Assembly (NCBI RefSeq): GCF_024642165.1
Contig: NZ_JAHEBP010000009.1
Coordinates: 1 to 34,302, forward strand
Length of the DNA: 34,302 bases
Source: Demequina sp.
GTDB taxonomy: Bacteria; Actinomycetota; Actinomycetes; Actinomycetales; Demequinaceae
Direction of reading: 5' to 3'
In this document: piece by piece, positions 27,729 to 34,302 of the stretch
How positions within the stretch are numbered: position 1 is the stretch's first letter
Layout of the letters: each line of letters begins with the position of its first letter
Position numbers and translations under genes: made by a program
The notes under the pieces: model-generated
Seen by the model: only the letters and a program-made list of their open reading frames with translations
Database searches by the model: none
What the model was told of the DNA's origin: nothing

Positions 27729-29182
27729 TCCGCCGGCCGGTCGCCGTCCGCCGCGTGCGACTCCAGGAAGTCGTAGAGCTCGCGGTCATCGACGCCGGGA
27801 TACGTCCCCTGAGGCAGCGGCGAGAAGATGTGCGCATGGACGCGGGCGCTGGCCCAGGCCCGGCCCGCCCACCGCTCGGCGACGTCGCCCTGCGGGCGCC
27901 GGCAGCAGCTGAGGTCGGGGCAGCGCGACGCCGCGCGCTGAGTCGACTCCCGACCCCGGAACCACCGTGACTCCTGGTACGGAACCCCCAGCGTGATGGA
28001 GAACTCCTCCGCCTCGGTGGTGCCCGTCTGCGTGGCCTCGAAGAAGGTTCCCACGGGGGTGTCCGTGTACTGGTAGTACTCCGTGGTGCGCGTCGAACGG
28101 GCGAACGCCATGCGTGCGCTCCAGTGACGGCACACGATCTGCCCCTCCGTGGATCGCGTGGCGTCGACCGGGAGCGGCAGGCCGTCGTTCTCGTACGCCC
28201 TGACCACCGCGCCGTCGCCGGCGACGCGCAGGAAGTGCAGCCGGATGCCCAGGGACGCCGTCGCGAGGTTGGTGAAACGCAGCGCGGCGGCCTCGTGCGT
28301 GACTCCGAACGCGTCGCGGAAGTCCTCGATCGCGATGTCCCGCTCCTGCTTGGCGCGCTCGAGGAACGCGACGGCCGGATCGCGGGGCATGAGGCACGCT
28401 GCGGCGTAGTAGCTCGCGTCCTGACGCTGACGCAGGAAGTCCTCGTAGTCGACGGGTTCACCGTGTCCGAGCCGCACGTGCGCCATTGCCTGCAGCGCGA
28501 GCGAGCGCAGGCCGTGGCCGCCGGGAATGGACGCCGGCGGGATGTAGATGCGCCCGCTCTCGAGGTCGAGCACGCACCGCGCCGAGTGGGGCAGATCCGC
28601 GACGTGCACGATCGACAGGCCGATCCGCTCCGCCATGAGGCTCACCGTCCGGTGGGTGAGCGCTCCGCCCGTGTGCCCCACGGCGCCCACATCGTCCTGC
28701 GCGAGCCTCTCGATCTCGGGCAGGTAGTTGTCCATGCGCTGCATCCGCAGGCGCTGCCGCGTGTTGGCGCGCCGCGCCTCCTCCGGGGTGGCGATCGCGA
28801 GCCTCGCCCGCCGGTCGATCTCGCGATGGAGCCCCACGAGCGCCCTCAGCACGTCATCCGGCATCCCGCGGGACGGCCTCACCTCGGGAAGGCCCAGCTC
28901 GCGATAGGACGCACCCACCTGCGCGCGCTCGAGCTCGATCTCCATCGCCGCGCGCGGGCTCGGCGGCGAGGCGTCGAGCAGCTCCCCCACGGTGACCCCG
29001 AGCCGGGCCGCGATCGCGGTGAGCAGGGTCAGCCGGGGCTCGCGGCGGCCGTTCTCGATGAGGGACAGCTGGCTCTGGGCGACGTCGACGTCGCGCCCCA
29101 GCTCGTCGAGCGTGAGGCCCGCGGCGGTGCGGTAGTGGCGGATGCGGCGGCCAAGGGTGGCGAGATCGGGCACGTTCTTCAC
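27725..29182 (-). CDS. ramB: RamB-type XRE-family regulator of acetate/carbon metabolism
   Basis: Cytoplasmic transcription factor; RamB controls acetate and related carbon metabolism in corynebacteria and the glyoxylate shunt in mycobacteria. The 485-residue product has an XRE helix-turn-helix (about 10-66; GRRIRHYRTAAGLTLDELG), a central IrrE/ImmA-like domain in which the metalloprotease motif is degenerate (LALQAMAHVRLGHGEP), and the RamB C-terminal region with CPDLSCC. Length is near that of C. glutamicum RamB. The start is uncertain: GTG at 29182 is used; another GTG at 29209 would add nine residues, and neither has a Shine-Dalgarno. It is divergent from PEPCK, a plausible target. Confidence 0.85.
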   Translation of the reverse strand: MKNVPDLATLGRRIRHYRTAAGLTLDELGRDVDVAQSQLSLIENGRREPRLTLLTAIAARLGVTVGELLDASPPSPRAAMEIELERAQVGASYRELGLPEVRPSRGMPDDVLRALVGLHREIDRRARLAIATPEEARRANTRQRLRMQRMDNYLPEIERLAQDDVGAVGHTGGALTHRTVSLMAERIGLSIVHVADLPHSARCVLDLESGRIYIPPASIPGGHGLRSLALQAMAHVRLGHGEPVDYEDFLRQRQDASYYAAACLMPRDPAVAFLERAKQERDIAIEDFRDAFGVTHEAAALRFTNLATASLGIRLHFLRVAGDGAVVRAYENDGLPLPVDATRSTEGQIVCRHWSARMAFARSTRTTEYYQYTDTPVGTFFEATQTGTTEAEEFSITLGVPYQESRWFRGRESTQRAASRCPDLSCCRRPQGDVAERWAGRAWASARVHAHIFSPLPQGTYPGVDDRELYDFLESHAADGDRPAD

Positions 29183-29219
29183 AATATCGAAAGAATTGCC
29201 AAATTTCACGCACGAATTG
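29183..29219. promoter_or_regulatory. AT-rich segment between ramB and pckG, candidate RamB operator
   Basis: A short AT-rich island in very GC-rich DNA, containing AAAGAATTGCCAAATTT (29190-29206). This resembles the known corynebacterial RamB site type (AAAGTTTGCAAA-like), though imperfectly. TAACGT at 29245-29250 is a possible -10 for pckG. The placement would allow autoregulation and control of PEPCK; the match is by eye. Confidence 0.35.
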
Positions 29220-29302
29220 GGGCGGAGGGCGCCGCGTCTTCCCCTAACGTCGAAATCAGGCGACAGTTGCCGTCGTCGTGAACCGATCAGCCTGGAGCAA
29301 CC

Positions 29303-31138
29303 ATGACCGTCACGGACCACCACACCAGCAAGGACGCCGCGCCCGCCATCGCCGACCCGCGCATCGTCGCCTGGGTCGAACGCATGGCGGCCCTCACGGA
29401 ACCCGACAGCGTGGTGTGGTGCGATGGCTCCGCCGCCGAGCGGCGCGGACTCATCGCGACCCTGCTCGACTCCGGCACGCTGATCGAGCTGGACCCGGTG
29501 AAGCGCCCGGGCAGCTACCTCGCCCGCTCGAACCCGAGCGACGTGGCCCGCGTGGAGTCCCGCACCTTCATCTGCACCGACAAGAAGGAGGACGCGGGCC
29601 CCACCAACAACTGGGCGCCGCCGTCGGGGATGCGCGAGACGCTCCACGGACTCTTCCGGGGGACGATGCGCGGCCGCACCATGTACGTGGTGCCCTTCGC
29701 CATGGGCCCGGTAGGCGGGCCGCTCACCCGCTACGGCGTTCAGGTCACCGACTCGCCGTACGTGGTCGCCAGCATGGGGACGATGACGCGCATGGGCACC
29801 GCGGCGCTGAAGCAGATCGGCCCGGACACCTCGTGGGTGCCGGCGGCGCACTCCGTGGGCGCCCCGCTGGCCGCCGGCCAGGAGGACGTCGCCTGGCCCT
29901 GCAGCGACACCAAGTACATCTGCCAGTTCCCGGCGACCCGCGAGATCTGGTCCTACGGCTCGGCGTACGGCGGGAACGCGATCCTCGCCAAGAAGGCGTT
30001 CGCGCTGCGGATCGCGAGCGCGATCGGCCAGGACGAGGGCTGGCTCGCGGCCCACATGCTGCTGCTCAAGGTCACCAACCCCCGCGGACGCGTCTTCCAC
30101 GTGGCGGCGGCGTTCCCCAGCGCGTGCGGCAAGACCAACTTCGCCATGCTGCAGCCCACGGTGCCCGGCTGGACCGTCGAGACCCTGGGGGACGACATCG
30201 CCTGGCTCGCCCCCGGACCCGACGGCAGGCTGCGGGCGATCAACCCCGAGGCGGGCTTCTTCGGCGTCGCGCCCGGCACGGGCCGCTCGACCAACCCCGT
30301 CGCGATCGACACCATGGAACGGGACACTGTCTTCACCAACGTCGCACTCACCGACGACGGCGACGTGTGGTGGGAGGGACTCACGGACGAGCCGCCGGCA
30401 CACCTCACTGACTGGACCGGACAGGACTGGACCCCCGACTCGGGCCGGCCCGCGGCCCACCCCAACTCGCGCTTCACCGTCGCGGCCGCCCAGTGCCCCA
30501 CCATCGCGGACGACTGGGACGACCCCGCCGGAGTGGTGGTGGACGCCGTGATCTTCGGAGGCCGCCGCGCCACCAACGTGCCGCTCGTGGCGCAGGCCCG
30601 CGACTGGGAGCACGGCATGTTCATGGGCGCCACGCTCGCCTCGGAGCGCACGGCCGCCGCCGAGGGCACGGTGGGCGAGCTGCGCCGCGATCCGTTCGCG
30701 ATGCTCCCGTTCTGCGGCGTCCACATGGCCGACCACTGGCGCCACTGGCTCGACGTGGGCGCGGCCGCGGACGTGGCGGGCGGCGCGCCGGCCGTGTTCC
30801 AGGTCAACTGGTTCCGTAAGGGCGCGGACGGCCGCTTCCTCTGGCCCGGGTTCGGCGAGAACATCCACGTCCTGGCCTGGATCCTCGAGCGGCTCGAGGG
30901 CCGTGCGGAGGCCGTCGAGGGTCCGTTCGGCTACGTCCCCGCCGAGGGCTCGATCGACCACGCCGCGGCAGGCGTGGGCGACCAGGACTGGGGCGCGCTC
31001 TTCGCGCTCGACCGCGGCGCCCTCACGGCGGAGGCGGAGGATGCGAAGGCGTTCCTCGACTCCTACGGCGAGCGGGTCCCCCCGGCCATCCACGACCAGC
31101 TGCGGACCATGCGCTCCGCGATCGACACGTTGGACTGA
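29303..31138 (+). CDS. pckG: Phosphoenolpyruvate carboxykinase (GTP)
   Basis: Converts oxaloacetate and GTP to phosphoenolpyruvate, CO2 and GDP; first committed step of gluconeogenesis from TCA intermediates. The 611-residue product matches GTP-type enzymes: [32 protein letters not shown], the P-loop with the hyper-reactive cysteine FPSACGKTN (271-279), [25 protein letters not shown] and [16 protein letters not shown]. All main catalytic motifs are intact. GGAG at 29294-29297 precedes the ATG. It is divergent from the RamB-type regulator with 120 bp between, suggesting regulation by carbon source. Confidence 0.97.
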   Translation: MTVTDHHTSKDAAPAIADPRIVAWVERMAALTEPDSVVWCDGSAAERRGLIATLLDSGTLIELDPVKRPGSYLARSNPSDVARVESRTFICTDKKEDAGPTNNWAPPSGMRETLHGLFRGTMRGRTMYVVPFAMGPVGGPLTRYGVQVTDSPYVVASMGTMTRMGTAALKQIGPDTSWVPAAHSVGAPLAAGQEDVAWPCSDTKYICQFPATREIWSYGSAYGGNAILAKKAFALRIASAIGQDEGWLAAHMLLLKVTNPRGRVFHVAAAFPSACGKTNFAMLQPTVPGWTVETLGDDIAWLAPGPDGRLRAINPEAGFFGVAPGTGRSTNPVAIDTMERDTVFTNVALTDDGDVWWEGLTDEPPAHLTDWTGQDWTPDSGRPAAHPNSRFTVAAAQCPTIADDWDDPAGVVVDAVIFGGRRATNVPLVAQARDWEHGMFMGATLASERTAAAEGTVGELRRDPFAMLPFCGVHMADHWRHWLDVGAAADVAGGAPAVFQVNWFRKGADGRFLWPGFGENIHVLAWILERLEGRAEAVEGPFGYVPAEGSIDHAAAGVGDQDWGALFALDRGALTAEAEDAKAFLDSYGERVPPAIHDQLRTMRSAIDTLD

Positions 31139-31154
31139 CGGCCCGGCGGCCGCC

Positions 31155-32861
31155 TCACAGGCGCGGGGTGCGCGGGGGCTCCTCCCGCCGCGCGCCCGTC
31201 GCCTCGAACCCGGCGGCCAGGCGCAGCAGCGCGGCGTCGTCATAGCCGCGTCCGGCGAAGGTGAGCCCCACGGGCATGCCGATGTCGCGCATCGTCCCCA
31301 GGGGCACCGTCACCGTGGGAATGCCCAGATGGCGGATCGCCAGGTTCCCGTTCGCGACCCAGACGCCGTTGCGCCACCCCGCCTGGGCCGATTCGGGGTT
31401 CACGTCCATGTCCGCGGCGCCCACGTCGGCCACCGCCGGGAAGGCAATCGCGTCGAGGCCCAGGCCGTCCATCCACTCCTCCAGGTCCACGCGCCGCGTC
31501 TCCTCGAGCCCCCGCAGGCCGGCCTCGAGCCCGGGGATGTCGAGGAACGATGCGGGGAGTCCGGCGCGCACCACCTCCGGGTAGACGGCGATGTCGTCGT
31601 CGAAGCCGTCGTAGCGGTCGGGAAGGGCGCCGGCCGGCCGCGGGAAGATGTGGGCGCCGTCGACGTCCGCGAGGCTGCCGAAGGCCGGGTCGCCGTTCGC
31701 ACCCAGGAAGTCCTCCCAGGCCCACGCCGACAGGTCGACGATCTCGCGTCGCAGGTACGCGGCCGGCACCAGCCCGCGGGTGGCGATGGTGGGCGCGCCG
31801 GGGCGGTCGCCCTCGTAGTTCGAGACCGCCGGCAGATCCACCTCGACCACGGTGGCGCCCGCGCGCTCGAGGTCCCGTCGAGCGTCCGCCCACAGTTCGA
31901 GCAGCGTAGGTCTCGGGACGATGCGGCGGCCGGTAGGGCCGCCGATGCCCGGCGCCGGCGAGGTGCCGGCATCGGGATCGGCTCCCACGTACATGCGGGG
32001 CACGCCGATGCGCAGCCCGGCGAGCGCGGCGCGGGACCCCACCGCCAGCGCCGCGTACGAGCGCGGGCGGAGGGCGGAGGCCTCCGGGATCTCCACCCAC
32101 GGCTGCGCGCGCCACAGGTCGCCGCGCGTCTCGGGATCGTCCGCCACCACCACGTCGAGCACCTCGAGAAGGTCCGCCATGGTGCGGGTCTGCGGCACCA
32201 CCACGTCCATGGTGGGCACCAGCGGCCAGTTGCCACGCACGGAGATCACTCCACGCGACGGCGTGTACGCGCACAGCGCGTTGTTCGACGCCGGGCCGCG
32301 CCCGCTCGACCACGTCTCCTCGCCCAGCCCGAACGCGCACATCGACGCGGCGGTCGCCGTGCCCGAGCCGTTCGAGGATCCGGACCCGAAGGGGGCGGTG
32401 AGGTAGTCGGCGTTGTAGGGGCTCTCCGCGCGGCCGTAGAGCCCGCGCTGCATGCCGCCGTTGGCCATGGGCGGCATGTTCGTGAGCCCCAAGCAGATCG
32501 CGCCGGCGGCGCGCAGGCGGGAGATGGTGAACGCGTCGCGCTGGGCGACCAACCCGGCGAATGCGGGGCTGCCCGCCGCGGCCGTGAGCCCGCGCACCAG
32601 GTAGGAGTCCTTCGCGGTGTACGGGATGCCGTCGAGCGGGCCGATCGCCTCGCCGCGCGCGCGGCGGGCGTCGGACGCGCGCGCCTCGGCGATGGCGGCG
32701 GGGTTGTCGACCACCACCGCGTTGAGCGCCGTCACGGTGCCGGGCCGGTCGTAGGCGTCGATCCGGGCCAGGTAGGCGCGCACCAGCTGCTCGCTGGTGG
32801 CGGCACCCGTCGCGAGGGCGCGCCGCAGGTCCGCGATCGAGGCCTCGACCACGTCTATCAT
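31155..32861 (-). CDS. Amidase-signature family amidase
   Basis: Hydrolyses an unidentified amide. The 568-residue product has the Ser-cisSer-Lys triad pattern: Lys84 (YTAKDSYLV), Ser162 (GSGSSNGSG) and Ser186 in EETWSSGRGPASNN, the last spaced 24 residues from Ser162 as in GatA. The EETWSSGR variant replaces the common DTGGSIR and marks a subgroup of single-subunit amidases, so this is not tRNA amidotransferase GatA. Its ATG overlaps the stop of the agmatine deiminase-family gene (ATGA), so the two are co-translated and could act in one pathway. An amide intermediate of arginine or polyamine breakdown is a reasonable but unproven substrate. Confidence 0.9.
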   Translation of the reverse strand: MIDVVEASIADLRRALATGAATSEQLVRAYLARIDAYDRPGTVTALNAVVVDNPAAIAEARASDARRARGEAIGPLDGIPYTAKDSYLVRGLTAAAGSPAFAGLVAQRDAFTISRLRAAGAICLGLTNMPPMANGGMQRGLYGRAESPYNADYLTAPFGSGSSNGSGTATAASMCAFGLGEETWSSGRGPASNNALCAYTPSRGVISVRGNWPLVPTMDVVVPQTRTMADLLEVLDVVVADDPETRGDLWRAQPWVEIPEASALRPRSYAALAVGSRAALAGLRIGVPRMYVGADPDAGTSPAPGIGGPTGRRIVPRPTLLELWADARRDLERAGATVVEVDLPAVSNYEGDRPGAPTIATRGLVPAAYLRREIVDLSAWAWEDFLGANGDPAFGSLADVDGAHIFPRPAGALPDRYDGFDDDIAVYPEVVRAGLPASFLDIPGLEAGLRGLEETRRVDLEEWMDGLGLDAIAFPAVADVGAADMDVNPESAQAGWRNGVWVANGNLAIRHLGIPTVTVPLGTMRDIGMPVGLTFAGRGYDDAALLRLAAGFEATGARREEPPRTPRL

Positions 32862-33898
32862 GCGGCCGCCTCCGTGCTGGGCTGCTGCTGCGTGATGCAG
32901 TGGATGCCGCCGCCGCGCGCGAAGATGGGTCGCGCGTCGACGGTGACCACCTCGCGCCCCGGGTACGCGTCCGCCAGGACCTCGCGCGCCCGAGCGTCCG
33001 CCGCATCGTCCCCGAAGCCGCAGGCGATCACTCCCCCGTTCACCACGTAGTGGTTGACGTAGCTCCAGTCCACGAAGCCGTGCGCGTCCTCGAGCACGGG
33101 CGGGGCGGGCAGGTCCACGATCTCCAGCGACCGGCCGGCGGCGTCGACCTCGCGCTTGAGGAGGTCGCGCAGTTGCGAGGACACCTCGTAGTCGGGATGC
33201 CCGGGATCCGTCTGGGCGTGGAGCAGCAGCCGCCCGGGCGACGCGAGCGCGGCGACGATGTCGACGTGGCCGTTGGTGCCGAACGCGTCGTAGTCGCGGG
33301 CAAGCCCGCGCGGGAGCCAGATCGCGTGCGTCGCGCCCAGCGTGCGCGCCATCTCCGCCTCGACCGTCGCGCGCGTCGCGCCCGGGTTGCGGCGCGGATC
33401 GAGCTGCACCGTCTCCGTGAGCAGGACGGTGCCGGCGCCGTCGACGTGGACGCCGCCGCCCTCGTTGACCAGGTCGCTGGGCACCAGGACAGCCCCCGCG
33501 GCCTCCGCCACCACGCGGCCGAGCCGAGCGGAGAGCTCCCAGACGGCCCACTCGGGCGCACCCCAGCCGTTGAAGGTCCAGTCGACCGCGCCCAGCACCC
33601 CGGGGGCGTCGGGGTCCAGGACGAAGGTGGGGCCCACGTCGCGCATCCAGAACTCGTCGAGCGGGGCCTCCAGGATCTCGATCCCGGCGTCCAGCATCCG
33701 CCGCGCGCGGGCGGTCTCGGACGGGTCCACGACCATGGTCACCGGCTCGAACCGCGCGACGGCGTGCGCGACGTCCACCCACGCCGCGTAGCCCTCGTCT
33801 CGATCCGCGTCGTGGGCGCCCAGCGTGGCACCCTCGCGCGGGAACGCCATCCAGGTGCGGTCATGCGGGGCGGTCTCCGCGGGCATCCGCCAGGCCAT
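32858..33898 (-). CDS. Agmatine deiminase / peptidyl-arginine deiminase family protein
   Basis: Guanidino-group hydrolase; agmatine deiminases convert agmatine to N-carbamoylputrescine and ammonia. The 346-residue product has FWMRDVGPTFV, LVNEGGGVHVDG, GTNGHVDIVA with the catalytic His, and GGGIHCITQQ with the nucleophile Cys334 near the C-terminus. All catalytic positions I can recognise are present. GGAGGGA precedes the ATG at 33898. The canonical partner, an N-carbamoylputrescine amidase of the nitrilase family, is not here; instead an amidase-signature enzyme overlaps the gene end. Another guanidino or ureido substrate is possible. Confidence 0.88.
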   Translation of the reverse strand: MAWRMPAETAPHDRTWMAFPREGATLGAHDADRDEGYAAWVDVAHAVARFEPVTMVVDPSETARARRMLDAGIEILEAPLDEFWMRDVGPTFVLDPDAPGVLGAVDWTFNGWGAPEWAVWELSARLGRVVAEAAGAVLVPSDLVNEGGGVHVDGAGTVLLTETVQLDPRRNPGATRATVEAEMARTLGATHAIWLPRGLARDYDAFGTNGHVDIVAALASPGRLLLHAQTDPGHPDYEVSSQLRDLLKREVDAAGRSLEIVDLPAPPVLEDAHGFVDWSYVNHYVVNGGVIACGFGDDAADARAREVLADAYPGREVVTVDARPIFARGGGIHCITQQQPSTEAAA

Positions 33899-33949
33899 GT
33901 CGATCCCTCCGACGTCGATGCAGGCGACAGTATCGCCCGCGGTGCTCGC

Positions 33950-34302
33950 TCAGCCCTCCGCGCGAGCCTTGCGCCGCTTCTCGCGACGCTCCCGCAGGGT
34001 GAACGCGATCTCGGCGGGCGCGTAGGCGCTGCGCCACGCCGCCCACGCGGACCGCGGGCGGGGCACCCCGAAGTCCCGGGCCAGCGCTCGGCCCACCGGC
34101 CGCGCCATCCCCTGCAGGGACTTGCCCGAGTGGTTCTCCCCCGTGTCGACCTGATACACGGCGCCGGGGAAGCCCAGCGGTTCCAGCTTGTTGCCGTGCT
34201 TGGACAGCCAGACCCGGGCGTTGCGATGTGCGCCGATGATCGCCGCGAGCCGCTCGCCGAACGCCTCGATCACCTGCTCCTGGGTGGCGGCGACCCCGAG
34301 GT
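33950..34302 (-). CDS. Unrecognised protein, C-terminal part (5' end outside window)
   Basis: At least 117 codons remain open to the right edge; the frame before the GTG at 34273 reads on with coding-like sequence (LGVAATQEQVIEAFGERLAA), so the true start is probably outside. The visible part has RNARVWLSKHGNKLEPLGFP, VYQVDTGENHSGKSLQGMAR and a strongly basic C-terminus (RERREKRRKARAEG). No membrane segment is seen. I do not recognise the family. It is 51 bp upstream of the deiminase gene in the same direction; that gap holds the deiminase ribosome binding site and possibly a promoter. Confidence 0.6.
   Translation of the reverse strand, partial: LGVAATQEQVIEAFGERLAAIIGAHRNARVWLSKHGNKLEPLGFPGAVYQVDTGENHSGKSLQGMARPVGRALARDFGVPRPRSAWAAWRSAYAPAEIAFTLRERREKRRKARAEG

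Noticed and set aside
29210-31243. Upstream extension of the ramB frame to more than 1100 codons
   Set aside because: The extension is antisense to pckG. Only the last 485 codons match RamB.

Overview
The window looks like a piece of chromosome from a high-GC (roughly 70% by eye) actinobacterium, most likely a Micrococcales-type organism. The evidence is gene content: actinobacterial-type DapD, a DUF3117 miniprotein, a sigE-rseA-htrA-tatB operon with a divergent O-methyltransferase, a RamB-type regulator beside GTP-dependent PEP carboxykinase, a 7Fe ferredoxin next to DapC, and several apparently leaderless genes. I see no rRNA, tRNA, CRISPR array, IS element or prophage. Coding is very dense; the longest gene-free stretch is 256 bp (17793-18048), filled by an unusual inverted repeat cluster.

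Layout. 1-2199 (minus): a BMP-type substrate-binding lipoprotein followed by the ATPase of a nucleoside-type ABC importer (cut by the left edge). 2322-3407 (minus): mannose-1-phosphate guanylyltransferase, divergent from sdhCDAB (3460-6812, plus). 6868-9705: a methyltransferase converging on a YihY-type membrane protein and trpS. 9786-13041 (minus): the SigE envelope-stress operon sigE-rseA-htrA-tatB, with an O-methyltransferase leaving the other way. 13796-16909: DUF3117, LOG-family protein and dapE (minus), then divergent dapD (plus). 16911-17792: a secreted or membrane-anchored transglycosylase-like protein. 18049-25336 (minus): a 2TM protein, citrate synthase, dapC, ferredoxin, a VanW protein, a small membrane protein and typA. 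25445-27054: an EamA exporter divergent from a CGNR zinc-finger regulator. 27120-31138: a PH-like membrane protein, the RamB-type regulator and divergent PEPCK. 31155 to the end (minus): an amidase, an agmatine deiminase-family enzyme and a truncated unknown gene.

Together the genes are mostly housekeeping: TCA cycle (SDH, citrate synthase), gluconeogenesis (PEPCK with RamB), three steps of the succinylase branch of diaminopimelate/lysine synthesis (DapD, DapC, DapE), protein quality control and stress response (SigE, RseA, HtrA, Tat), and cell-envelope precursors (GDP-mannose, DAP, VanW).

The most unexplained signals are at the DNA level. A nested, 41-bp-period inverted repeat cluster lies at 17822-17988. 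A 10-mer, GGGACGATGC, occurs ten times by my count on both strands and in all reading frames. Candidate operators lie in the sigE, bmp and EamA/CGNR promoter regions, and a series of TANNNT hexamers sits at leaderless spacing from start codons.
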